Assembly: GCA_019689955.1 (NCBI GenBank) | Contig: JADGGM010000002.1 | Coordinates: 1-18,274, forward strand | Length of the DNA stretch: 18,274 nt | Source of the DNA: Gemmatimonadaceae bacterium | Lineage (GTDB): Bacteria; Gemmatimonadota; Gemmatimonadetes; Gemmatimonadales; Gemmatimonadaceae | Reading direction: 5' to 3' | Shown: one piece after another, positions 1-8,345 of the stretch | Position numbering within the stretch: the first letter of the stretch is position 1 | Layout: each line of letters starts with the position of its first letter | The notes under the pieces: model-generated | What the model saw: only the letters and a program-made list of their open reading frames with translations | What the model was told of the DNA's origin: nothing | Databases searched by the model: none | Program-made: the position numbers and the translations under genes

Positions 1-2641
1 TGGCGGCGAAGGGGGCGAGGTGGCGCCGCTCGTACTGGAAGTCGCGCTCCACGCGCATGGAGCCGAGGAGGAACCATCCGAGCGTGAGCTGCCGCCCCGG
101 CGCCGTGAGCGTGTAGGTGAGCGTTCGCACGTCCGCGGAATCGGCGACCGTCGCGCTGTCCGAGCCCCAGGTGACGGCGGCCGGCGCGCCGGCGGAGTCG
201 CGCGCCGTGAAGCCCAGGCTCTCGTCGTCCGCGTCGGCCCACAGGTGCACCACCCGGCCGCTCCGGCGGTCGAGGTAGATCTGCACGGCGTTCTTCTTCG
301 CGTCGCGGAAGAGGCGCGTGCGATACCCCTGATACGCGGCGGTGTCGTCGAGCGCGGGGTCGGGGAAGGCGAGCACGGGTGGAACGGTACGCGCGCCGGC
401 ACCGATTGGAGCACGCGCTGTGTCGGCGGCTCCGCGTGCGAAGAGGCGTGTGCTGTCCCCTTCGACGATCACGTCGTAGCGCGCGCCGCGCAGGGCGACG
501 TTGCGCAGGGTGAGCCGGTGCACGGATGACGGGAGCACGGGTGGGAATGCGCGCACCACGCCGGAGTCGGTGAGCCGGAGGCCGGTGTAGCCGTAGATCA
601 CCTGCTGCAGGAACCCGCCCGCGCCGGTCACGAAGCTCACGGCGTCGTTGCGCGGCGTCTCGGCCAGCAGGCCGAAGGGGCCGCGCAGGTGCGGGCGATA
701 CGTGCGCGGGAGGAGGGAGTCGACCAGCGCGCGGTCCCCCAGCTCCGCGGCGACCACGGGGTAGAGCGTCTCCGTCATCATCGCCCCCCCGCCCTTGGCG
801 ATCAGGCGACGCGCGGCCGAGTCGAGGTCCGTGCGTTTGGCGGCGTCGCTCATGGGGAGCGCGAGCGGATAGGCGAGCAGCGGGACCACGGAGCCGCGCG
901 TCGAGTCGGGCGCGCCTTCGTACGTCGGGTGATACGTCTCCGCGGAGTCGTAGGGGACGGCCAGCCCCGCGGCGACCTCGGCCCAGCGCAGGTCCGGGCG
1001 CGCGCCGACACGCCGGCTCGCGGTGACGGCGATCTCGAGGTTACGGCGCGCGATGGCGTTCGTGTACGTGTCGTTCGAGATCCCGATGAGCCCCTCGTTC
1101 ACCGAGACTACGTTCCGGATCGCGTACCCCCCGCGCGCCGAGTCGCGCGAGACGCGGCTCACCCAGAAGTCGGCGGTGCGGCGGATCACGGGGTAGCCGA
1201 ATCGCGCGAGCCACACCGAGTCGCCGGTGGCGAGGTAGTACTGCCACTGCGCGAGCGCCACGTCGCCGGTGATGTGGATCTCGCCGCGCGCATTCTGGGC
1301 GGCGAAGTGGGGGGTGGTCTCCTCGCCGTGCTCCCCGGCCTCCCACGGGTACATCGCGCCGCGATAGCCGTTCGCGCGCGCGTTCTGCTCGGCCGCGGGG
1401 AGCGTGCGCGCGCGGAACATCACGAGCGAGCGGGCGATGTCGGGGTGCGTGAGGAAGAGCGCGGGGAACATCCACGTGTCGGCGTCCCAGAAGACGTGCC
1501 CGTAGTAGCCCGCCGTGGAGAGCCCCATGGGGGGGATGCTCGTGGCCGTGCCGGCGCGCGCGCTGCCGAGGAGCGCGAAGAGCATCCCGCGCACGACGCG
1601 CTGGAGCTCGGCGTTCCCCTTGACCACGATGGCGCTCGCCCAGTGGGCGTGGCAAGCGGCCTCGCGCGCGCGGCGGAGCGCGTCGTACCCGGCGGCGCGG
1701 GCCGCGCGCGCCGTGCGCCGCGCGCGCGCCAGCGGGCCCGGGCCCTCGTTGGACGACGTGATGGCCACGAGCTTGTCGAACGTATAGCGCGTGCCGGGTG
1801 TTGCGTCGAACGCGACCTCGATCGTCGCGCCGCTGTCGGTGCGCGCCGCGCGCGCGGTCGCGCCCGGGAGATCGCGCGGCCAGACGACGGCCACGACCTG
1901 CGCGATGGTCGTGGCGCGCCCGTCGGGGCGCGAGGTCATCCACAGCTCCGCGCCCGCGCCCGCGTCGCGCCCCGCGGCGGCCGTCGCCCCGGCGCCCGTA
2001 GGCGTCGCGTGCCCCGGATACCACAGCTCCGCCGGTCCCCACGCCGGATCGGCCCGCGTGAGGCGAGCGAGGGGGAGGCGGCGCGGCGAGGGCCAGGCGC
2101 GGAGCGTGAACGCGAGGCGCATCCGCCCCGCGGCGCGCGGGACGATCGTCACGCGGACCGCCGCGAGGTTGGGCTGCGGGCGCGAGACGAACGTCTCCAC
2201 CTCGACCATCGTGCGCCGTGTGCCATCCACCCACTCGTACGACGTGTGCAGCACGCCGTCGTACATGTTCAGCGTCTGCTGGTACGAGCGGAGCGCGGAG
2301 TCGCCGTCGGCCGCATCGGCGAGCCAGGTGGTACCGTCGGACAGGCGGACCTCGTTCCACGCCGGTACCGCCACGATGCGCGGGACGTCGTCGCGGCCGT
2401 GGTCGTACACGCCGGCGAGGAGCGAGGGCGTGGCTGCGAGCCCCGTGGGAGAGCCGGTGATTCCGAGCTGGCCGTTGCCGAGGTACGCGGGGAAGCGCTG
2501 CTCGGGCGCACGGGTGGTGAGGAGGAAGGTGGGGTCTTGTGCGCCGAGCGGAGCGGCGAGGAGCAGCGGGATCGTCGCCGCGATCGTGAGAATGAGGCGG
2601 AGAGCGTGGTGGTCCGTGCGCGTCACGATCAGGGATGGCAC
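1..2641 (-). CDS. Secreted GH65 family glycosidase (trehalase/kojibiose hydrolase-like), 3' end off the window
   Basis: The GTG start at 2641 is chosen because GAGG (2652-2649) lies 7 nt upstream; a GTG at 2626 has no such site. Residues about 10-32 form a Sec signal peptide ending near APLGA-QD. The mature protein begins with a GH65 beta-sandwich domain (FPAYLGNGQLGI). The (alpha/alpha)6 catalytic domain follows, with GHVFWDADTWMFPALF from residue 381 and SVNEGLIGISNDTYTNAI, where Glu516 sits at the family's general-acid position. About 880 residues are present and the frame is still open at base 1, in what looks like the C-terminal sandwich. GH65 enzymes hydrolyse or phosphorolyse alpha-glucosides such as trehalose, kojibiose and maltose. 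Export suggests a periplasmic or surface hydrolase, but the substrate is inferred only from family and the neighbouring sugar transporter. The start overlaps the regulator gene's end by 13 nt, so translation is probably coupled. Confidence 0.88.
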   Translation of the reverse strand, partial: MPSLIVTRTDHHALRLILTIAATIPLLLAAPLGAQDPTFLLTTRAPEQRFPAYLGNGQLGITGSPTGLAATPSLLAGVYDHGRDDVPRIVAVPAWNEVRLSDGTTWLADAADGDSALRSYQQTLNMYDGVLHTSYEWVDGTRRTMVEVETFVSRPQPNLAAVRVTIVPRAAGRMRLAFTLRAWPSPRRLPLARLTRADPAWGPAELWYPGHATPTGAGATAAAGRDAGAGAELWMTSRPDGRATTIAQVVAVVWPRDLPGATARAARTDSGATIEVAFDATPGTRYTFDKLVAITSSNEGPGPLARARRTARAARAAGYDALRRAREAACHAHWASAIVVKGNAELQRVVRGMLFALLGSARAGTATSIPPMGLSTAGYYGHVFWDADTWMFPALFLTHPDIARSLVMFRARTLPAAEQNARANGYRGAMYPWEAGEHGEETTPHFAAQNARGEIHITGDVALAQWQYYLATGDSVWLARFGYPVIRRTADFWVSRVSRDSARGGYAIRNVVSVNEGLIGISNDTYTNAIARRNLEIAVTASRRVGARPDLRWAEVAAGLAVPYDSAETYHPTYEGAPDSTRGSVVPLLAYPLALPMSDAAKRTDLDSAARRLIAKGGGAMMTETLYPVVAAELGDRALVDSLLPRTYRPHLRGPFGLLAETPRNDAVSFVTGAGGFLQQVIYGYTGLRLTDSGVVRAFPPVLPSSVHRLTLRNVALRGARYDVIVEGDSTRLFARGAADTARAPIGAGARTVPPVLAFPDPALDDTAAYQGYRTRLFRDAKKNAVQIYLDRRSGRVVHLWADADDESLGFTARDSAGAPAAVTWGSDSATVADSADVRTLTYTLTAPGRQLTLGWFLLGSMRVERDFQYERRHLAPFAA

Positions 2642-3537
2642 GCTGGCACCTCATCGTCAGAGGGGCCGGGTGATTCGGTCCCGCCCCAATAGGTTCGACA
2701 CCAGTGCTCGACGATCCAATACCATCCGATGAGATCCCGGGCCCTCGCTGGTGAGATGCCACCTATCCGTCTCACCATGGTGCGACCAGTTCGGGCGCTC
2801 GGGAATCCTGCCTCGGCGAGCACGCTTTCGACCGATCCACGCCGGCGCTGCTGCAACAGCAGCACGGCGCGGATCGCGCGGGCGAGCTCGAGCCATCGGC
2901 GCGGACTTGGCGCGCGCCACTCCTCGCTGCAACGCCGCTCGAGGCTTCGCACGGACTCGCCCATAGCCGCCGCCCAGTGGCTCGCTCGCCACCCGACCGG
3001 CCCATCGAAGAGCAGCTCGACGACGGCCTCGAATGCCGGCGCAATCGGATGTCCGAGGAGCGCGAGCCGTGGCCCGATCTGCCCACGCGTCGAGCGACTC
3101 GCCTCACGAGCCGCCCGCACGAGCGTCGCCAGCTCCGGCTCCCCGCCCGTCGTTGCCAACACCGCACCCGCCCCAAGGCGGCGCAGCCCGTCGAACTCGG
3201 CGACACTGAGCAGTTCGCCTACGCGCACCTCGACCATGAGGAGTGCCGACGGAGCAGCCCGGGCAATCCGCTCGACGCTCTCCGGGCTCCGATCTCCCGT
3301 GACGATGACCGTCCCTCGCGGCGACCGGCGAAGCGATTCGGGGGGCGACACCGCACCGAGTCGGTCGTAGGGCGGAGTCATGACGTACGCCGCTACGAGA
3401 TGACGCGAGACCAGCGGTTCGTTCGTCGGTTCGACCTGCAGCGACCGCGATGCCCACTCGCCGCGTGATGCCGGCCACTGCCCAGGGCGCCGCTGCGCCA
3501 AGGGCGTGAATCCGCCGGGCTGTTCGGGTTTTCGCAT
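2629..3537 (-). CDS. AraC-family-like transcriptional regulator
   Basis: This 302-residue protein has a C-terminal AraC-type double helix-turn-helix at about residues 183-267. The first helix pair reads WAAAMGESVRSLERR. Then come APSPRRWLELARAIRAVLLL, the second pair with GSVESVLAEAGFPSA, and a closing RRIGGISPARARDL. The N-terminal part (about residues 53-180) alternates hydrophobic strands and helices (TVIVTGD, SALLMVEVRVGE, GAGAVLATTGG). It could be a degenerate receiver-like fold, but no phospho-acceptor pattern is evident. ATG 3537 is the longest sensible ATG start and its codons are as G/C-biased as the rest. ATG 3381 is an alternative, and neither has a convincing Shine-Dalgarno. The gene overlaps the GH65 start, so it probably controls that enzyme and perhaps the whole sugar locus. 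Effector unknown. Confidence 0.72.
   Translation of the reverse strand: MRKPEQPGGFTPLAQRRPGQWPASRGEWASRSLQVEPTNEPLVSRHLVAAYVMTPPYDRLGAVSPPESLRRSPRGTVIVTGDRSPESVERIARAAPSALLMVEVRVGELLSVAEFDGLRRLGAGAVLATTGGEPELATLVRAAREASRSTRGQIGPRLALLGHPIAPAFEAVVELLFDGPVGWRASHWAAAMGESVRSLERRCSEEWRAPSPRRWLELARAIRAVLLLQQRRRGSVESVLAEAGFPSARTGRTMVRRIGGISPARARDLIGWYWIVEHWCRTYWGGTESPGPSDDEVPACHP
2649..2652 (-). promoter_or_regulatory. Ribosome binding site deciding the GH65 start
   Basis: GAGG on the minus strand, 7 nt before the GTG at 2641 and inside the last codons of the upstream regulator gene. It favours GTG 2641 over GTG 2626. Confidence 0.55.
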
Positions 3538-3565
3538 AGCAGGAGCGCACTGCACGACATAGCAT

Positions 3566-3588
3566 CCGTTCCCCAATGATCGGAACGG
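3566..3588. promoter_or_regulatory. Dyad in the divergent regulator/peptidase intergenic region
   Basis: Perfect 7-bp inverted repeat CCGTTCC - 9 nt - GGAACGG. It lies 29-51 nt upstream of the regulator ATG at 3537 and just upstream of the plus-strand peptidase start. It has the geometry of a protein-binding operator for divergent genes. Assignment is inference. Confidence 0.4.
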
Positions 3589-3610
3589 CTGCGACAGCCC
3601 CTTCACCACC

Positions 3611-3615
3611 GGAGG
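3611..3615 (+). promoter_or_regulatory. Ribosome binding site left in front of the broken M57 gene
   Basis: GGAGG lies 5 nt before an ATG at 3621 whose frame (MKIARTRQ...) stops at 3681-3683. It marks the original start of the gene, which is out of frame with the peptidase domain that follows. Confidence 0.6.
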
Positions 3616-3620
3616 TCTCC

Positions 3621-4278
3621 ATGAAGATTGCCCGCACAAGGCAGTCCTGGAGACATCACGTTCTCGACGTTCATCGACAGTGACTCGACCCTCGCCGCGG
3701 AGGCGGACTTCCCCGCCGATGCTCCGGCGGGATCGGGGAAGCCGGGGCCCAGGGTGCGCGTGAACCTTGCTTACGCGGGCTCCCCCAACACCGACCTGAC
3801 CAAGCTGCGCAACATGGTGCACGAGATCGGTCACACGCTCGGATACCGCCACACGAACTGGCAAGGCAACGAGCCCGTCAGCGCCTACGGCGCCAACCTC
3901 ATTCCGGGCACGCCATCGACCGACCCGGCGTCGGTCATGAACGGCGGTACGGCAGGAGTGAGCTGGGCCGGGTTCAGCACGTACGACAACGTGGCGACGA
4001 GGACGCTCTATCCAGGGACGTGTCTTGCGGCGAACATGAGTGGGCACTATCAGGTGCAGCCCTACGTCACCTGCACCTGGTCCGCGAACCCGACGGGCGG
4101 CACGCCACCCTACCTGTACTCCTGGATGGGAACTGCGTTGACGAGCTCGCGGACGTTCCTCTACTCCAATCCCGGCTCCGACTTCGTCATGCGCCTCGTC
4201 GTCGTCGACGCGATCGGCCGCCGGGACTCGGTGAGCCAGTCGGTCCGGGTCTATCAATACGGGCCACCCTGTGCCTGA
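3621..4278 (+). pseudogene. Truncated M57 (HEIGH-type) zinc metallopeptidase with a C-terminal PKD-like segment
   Basis: The frame 3628-4278 encodes the back half of an M57-type peptidase. It has the zinc motif HEIGHTLGYRHTNW (His65, Glu66, His69 and His75, counted from TTG 3628). It also has the downstream family signature IPGTPSTDPASVMNGG and the SWAGFSTYDNVATRTLYP block. A C-terminal PKD/Ig-like stretch follows from about residue 133. The signal peptide and the N-terminal half of the catalytic domain are missing. An ATG with an excellent Shine-Dalgarno stands at 3621, but it is out of frame and its reading stops after 20 residues. The simplest explanation is an internal deletion joining the original start to the middle of the gene out of frame. 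Translation from TTG 3628, 12 nt after the GGAGG, would yield only a cytoplasmic fragment. It is the only plus-strand gene in the sugar locus. Confidence 0.7.
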
Positions 4279-4327
4279 CATGCTCGGGGATCGCGGTGAG
4301 GCAAGACGCCCCGCCACGTGGGTGGGA

Positions 4328-4362
4328 GCCGCACCGGCAGAACTGTCGTCCTGCCGTGCGGC
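4328..4362. terminator. Hairpin between convergent genes, possible bidirectional terminator
   Basis: Stem GCCGCAC(C)GGCAG / CTGCCGTGCGGC (12 bp with one bulged C) with a 10-nt loop, lying between the plus-strand peptidase remnant (ends 4278) and the minus-strand receptor (ends 4409). There is no T tract on either side, so a Rho-independent role is uncertain. Confidence 0.45.
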
Positions 4363-4408
4363 CCCACTCTCGTGACACTGCGTCCGATGCGTCTGCCGGT
4401 GCCGCACC

Positions 4409-7128
4409 CTAGAAGTTGTACGCGATCGATGCCTGGAAGCGCCGCGGCAGAATCGGGCGCGCGAGGAACAGATCGCTCGTCCGCCCGCCGACGAGGCTCA
4501 GACGCGGGTTCCCCTCTTCCAGTCCCTTCGATTGGTACAGATTGAGAAGCTGCGCCGACACCGTGATGCCCCGCTGCGGGAACGCCTTCGACAGCGTGAG
4601 GTTCATGTAGCTGTACGTCGGCAGCCGGTCGCGGTGCCCGGTGCTGTCGGCGAACGATGAGTAGCGGCGATCCACGAAGTGCCAGTCAGCGATGAGGTCG
4701 ATCCCGTACGGTGCCGCATAGCTGGCCGACAGGTTGCCGATAACCGGGGGCACGCCGAGCAACAGCGTCCCGACGTCCGCCCCTTCGGGCACGGGAGCTG
4801 AGTCGCCGAGGAATCCGGGCAGTCGGGATAGTCGGCCTTGAGGAGCGTTCCGGTTGCGAGGAAGGAGAGCCCGCGGATCGGCTCCACCGACGCCTCCACC
4901 TCGACACCATAGGAGCGGTTCTCCGGGTTCGTCTGGATGATCCAGATCGGATTGCCGGTTTGCGGATCGGTGACGAGCCCCTGCGACGTGATGTCCTTCA
5001 GCACCGTGAAGAAGCCGTTCACGGCCAGCGAGAAGTCCGCGGCGGCATGCTTCACCCCGGCCTCGACGCTCCAGTTCCGGCGCGGCTTGAACTGCGCCAC
5101 CTGCGCCTGCGACGTCGCGTTGAGCAGTTCATCCAGCGCCGGCATCTTGTACCCCCGGCTCCCCTGGGCGTACAGCGCCGTCCGATTCGTGAGCGCGTAG
5201 TTCATCCCGATCGAGCCGGCCCAGTCATGCATGGACCGGTTGAAGTGCCGGAACGATCCGTTGCCGAACGTCTCGTTGTCGTACGTCGTCGCGGGATTGC
5301 CATCGAGGTCGACCGGCGACGTGTTTTCCGCCGTCTGCACGAAGCTGTCCCATTCGTAGCGGAAGCCGACGTCCGCACGAAGACGGTCGGTCAACTGGAG
5401 CGAGGTGCCGAGGACCGGGGAGAACACCGTCGTCTGCCCCTCACCGTTCGTGTACAACGAGAGGAAGTTGCGGAACCCGTTCTTCGTGACGAAGATCGTG
5501 TCGTTCCCCTGGAACGCGAGCAGATCGAGGAAATGCGGTTGGTCGCGCACGTCCATCAGGATGTCCGTGAAATACCACCGATTGGTCTGCGTGTAGTTCG
5601 CGAAATACATCCCCAGCGACACGCTGTGCTGCCCGAACTGCTTCCGGAGCTGGAGCTGGTTCTGGAACGCCGAGATCGGCTTCTCGACGTGCCACTCGCC
5701 GCTCGGTGCGACGAGGTGGTTCGGGTTGTCGAATGCCAGGCGCGTCGTGCCCGTTGCGTCGAACACGTTCGTATAGATCAACTTGGTCGAGTCCGCGGCC
5801 AGCCCGAGCCCAGCGATCCACACCGAGTCCCGCATCACATCGGACGGCACGATCGCGTTCCACTCCTGATTGTTCTGCATCACCTGCGCGGTGTTCTGGA
5901 TGTGCCAGCCGGTGCCGAAGTCGAATCCCGCATCGGCCGTGAGCCAGTACGCCTGCGTCCGCAGCCCGTTGTCGAGCGGGAGCTCGAGCTGCCCGGTCGG
6001 GATCGGCACGACCACGTGGTTCCCCTCGGCCGTGCTCATCGAGCCGTAGTTCGTGAACCCTGGCACGTAGCCGGGATCGTCCGGGTTCCGGAACGGGAGG
6101 GGGAGGATGCACTGATTGCGATCTCCGATGTACTTGACCGACGCGCGCACGTAGCCGTTGTCGAGCAGCCGCGTGACGTTCGCCTTGAGCTGGCCTCCGC
6201 GGATTCCGGGGAATCCCGGATCACGCACGCCGTGATCGTAGCGATAGAAGCCACCGACGTTGAACCGCCAGTTCTCGCCGAGCGGGCCGTTCAGGTTGAA
6301 GTCGTAGCGCAGGAGCTCCTGCGTCGCGGCGGACATCTTTAGCGTCCCCTGGAGCTCGTCTCCGCCGGTCTTGTTGATGTAGTTGATGATGGCGCCGGGG
6401 GTGTTCGACCCGAACAACGCCGAGCTCCCGCCCCGGACGACTTCCATGCGCTGGAGGTTCTCGTCGGGGCGGAAGAGGTTGTCGGCGTTCATGAAAAACG
6501 TGTGCATCGTCGGGAAGACCGGCAGCCCGTCCTCCATGAACATGACGTACTCCACACCGAGAATGCCGCGCATGGTGATGTTCTCGTTCACCTCGCCGCC
6601 GGAGCTCTCCACGCGGGTGAAGCCTGGTACGTAACGGAGCATCTCCGTCGTGCTTCGCGGCGCGGCTTGATTGATCTCCTACAGTGACATGGTCGTCGTC
6701 GCGTTGCTCGTCTCGAGGTTCGTGCGCGGTGTCGCGGTCCCCGTGACGACGACGGACTGGAGCTGCAGCGGGTCGCGCTCCAGGGTGAAGTTCTGCGTGG
6801 CGCGTTGGCCGGCGGCGATGGTGACCGAGGCGGCTTCACTCCGGTAGCCGATGCGACGCGCGCGGATCGAGTGCGTCCCCGCCGGGACGCGCCCGATGGT
6901 GTACGTGCCCGTGGTGTTCGTCATCGTGCCCAGCGTCGTCCCTTCCACGAACACCTGCACGTTGGCCAGGGGCGCGCCTTCCTGATCGTTGACCACCCCC
7001 GTGACAGACCCGGTGGTGTCTTGCGCCTGCACGCCGACGGTCAGCATCACCGTGAGCAGGAGCGTCGGCGCCGCGATCAGCAGAACGGCGCGAAGCGGTC
7101 GCGGATTCCAACGTGAGCGTCGTGTCAT
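4409..7128 (-). pseudogene. TonB-dependent outer-membrane receptor, broken by a nonsense codon and a frameshift
   Basis: Read through its lesions, this encodes about 906 residues. It has a signal peptide (cleavage near VGVQA-QD) and a CarboxypepD_reg-like beta-sandwich (about residues 38-130). A TonB-box-like SVVVTGTA, a plug domain (NENITMRG, VVRGGSSALFGSNTPGAIIN) and a 22-strand-type barrel ending in FQASIAYNF follow. Such receptors import large ligands across the outer membrane with TonB energy; the ABC genes next door suggest a sugar. Lesion 1 is TAG at 6681-6679 within MSL*EINQAAPRSTTEML, same frame on both sides; a CAG-to-TAG change would explain it. Lesion 2 is at about 4787-4790: the frame moves as if one C were lost from a C run, changing PCPKGRTS into the expected PEGADVGTLLLGVPP. 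GGAGGA (7141-7136) precedes ATG 7128 by 7 nt. Sequencing error at either site cannot be excluded. Confidence 0.82.
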
Positions 7129-7298
7129 AAGTGCATCCTCCGGGAGAGTTCACGAACGACGTACGACGAGCTCGCCCACCCCCTCGGCGGCGCCGCGCGG
7201 CGATGAGACCGCGCTCGGCGCGCCGACGGGCGGACGAGCGGTGAACACATTCTCGATGAACGGGCACTCTTCCCCGGGCGCACACGCGCACCGGAGGC

Positions 7299-7329
7299 GA
7301 TGGTGCGCACGGTGCATCGTGCGCCCATC
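7299..7329. repeat. Stem-loop upstream of the receptor gene
   Basis: GATGG(T)GCGCACG - GTGCAT - CGTGCGCCCATC: a 12-bp stem with one bulged base and a 6-nt loop, 171-201 nt upstream of the receptor start. It may be a terminator or a regulator site; there is no T tract. Confidence 0.45.
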
Positions 7330-7424
7330 TCGACACAGCTCGGCGGTGCATGCGCCGTCAGCGACGGCGCGGGCTCTGGAAGGAGGCTCACCGCGCAGTG
7401 CTCGACGAGGACGATTGTCTCGTG

Positions 7425-7449
7425 CCGGCCTCAGCAGATCGCAGGCCGG
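7425..7449 (-). terminator. Candidate terminator hairpin of the sugar ABC operon
   Basis: Perfect 7-bp stem CCGGCCT / AGGCCGG with an 11-nt loop, 60-84 nt after the last permease stop. No U tract is visible. Confidence 0.35.
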
Positions 7450-7489
7450 TCCGTACCGCCGGACGAGCACGGCAAGAACAAGGCCAGGT

Positions 7490-7505
7490 GGCGGCCGCAG
7501 CCGCC
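7490..7505 (-). terminator. Short stem-loop immediately after the permease stop
   Basis: GGCGGC - CGCA - GCCGCC, a perfect 6-bp stem with a 4-nt loop, ending 3 nt from the permease stop codon. It could help to end or stabilise the operon transcript. No T run follows. Confidence 0.35.
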
Positions 7506-7508
7506 CCG

Positions 7509-8345
7509 CTACCCTTTCACAGCGCCTGCCGTCAGCCCTTGCACGATGCGACGCTGGAACACCAGCGCCATCACCGCGACGGGGAGCGTCGCCACGACCG
7601 AGGCCGCGAGGATCTCCCCCCACGGGACCTGATACTGCCCGCGAAAGAGCGCAATCGCGACAGGCACCGTCTGCCGCTCAGGCCCGAGCGTGAACGAAAG
7701 TGCGAAGAGGAGCTCGTTCCAGCAATAGATGAACGTGAGGATCGCCGTAGTCGCCAACCCCGGCGCGGCGAGCGGGAGCGTGACGCGCACGAACGTCTCC
7801 CACCGGCTCGCCCCGTCCACGAACGCCGCTTCCTCGAGATCGCGCGGGAGATGGCGAAAAAAGCCTACGAGCAGCCACACCGTGAGCGGCATCGCGAAGG
7901 TGAGGTACGGCAGCACCAGCCCCGGATACGTGTCGATGAGGTGCAGCGCGCGCAGCACGAGGTAGAGCGGGCTCACGATCGAGATCTGCGGGAACATCGT
8001 GACCGCGAGGATGAGCGACAGGATCGCGGTCTTCCCCCGGAAGGTAAGCCGCGCGAGCGCGTACGCCGCGAGCGCTCCCACCGCGACGCAGAACACCGTG
8101 GTCGTGCCGGCGACGACGAGCGAGTTGCGGATCGGGAGCCAGAAGTTGCGCGTGGCGAATAGCGCACGGTAGTGATCGAGGATCAGCTCGCGCGGCCAGA
8201 GCGATGGCTGGCGGAACAGCGTCGCTTCGGGGGTGAGCGACGCGACGAGCGCCCAGTAGAACGGGAAGGCGAGGAGCACGAGCGCGAGCGCGAACAGCAC
8301 CCCGCGCACCCACCGCCCGCCGGCGCCGTGCCGGGCCCGGCTCAT
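7509..8345 (-). CDS. CUT1-type sugar ABC transporter permease (MalG/ThuG-like)
   Basis: A 278-residue inner-membrane permease with six predicted transmembrane helices, the first at about residues 14-36. It carries the conserved cytoplasmic EAA loop EEAAFVDGASRWETFVRVTL at 161-180, continuing into PLAAP, which docks with the ATPase. Length and C-terminal motif position fit MalG-type subunits. ATG 8345 is the right start because it overlaps the upstream permease's TGA by 4 nt (ATGA). It pairs with the MalF-like subunit to form the pore of a carbohydrate importer. The sugar is not readable from the sequence; the nearby GH65 gene suggests an alpha-glucoside. Confidence 0.92.
   Translation of the reverse strand: MSRARHGAGGRWVRGVLFALALVLLAFPFYWALVASLTPEATLFRQPSLWPRELILDHYRALFATRNFWLPIRNSLVVAGTTTVFCVAVGALAAYALARLTFRGKTAILSLILAVTMFPQISIVSPLYLVLRALHLIDTYPGLVLPYLTFAMPLTVWLLVGFFRHLPRDLEEAAFVDGASRWETFVRVTLPLAAPGLATTAILTFIYCWNELLFALSFTLGPERQTVPVAIALFRGQYQVPWGEILAASVVATLPVAVMALVFQRRIVQGLTAGAVKG

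Larger units (their letters stand above)
7129..7508. other. Noncoding interval between the ABC importer operon and the receptor gene
   Basis: About 380 bases without a credible gene. The short frames here are arginine/proline-rich and lack start signals. The interval should hold the receptor promoter (no clear -10/-35 recognised) and the end of the ABC operon transcript. It contains three stem-loops: 7299-7329, 7425-7449 and 7490-7505. Confidence 0.6.

Noticed and set aside
689..2692. 667-codon open frame on the plus strand
   Set aside because: Lies opposite the GH65 gene; Arg/Ala/Gly-rich, no recognisable domain, a product of G/C-biased third positions on the other strand.
4960..6342. 460-codon plus-strand frame
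   Set aside because: Antisense to the receptor barrel; no family features.
7211..7242. GCTCGGCGCGCCG and CGGACGAGCGGT, both repeated near 10682-10740, as a shared operator upstream of receptor and binding protein
   Set aside because: The two words have different spacing in the two places. The palindromic core CGGCGCGCCG also occurs in GH65 coding sequence (about 182-191). In such G+C-rich DNA matches of 12-13 bases are expected by chance.
7125..7391. Small minus-strand frame in the gap before the receptor
   Set aside because: No Shine-Dalgarno, biased Arg/Ser/Pro composition and no family resemblance.
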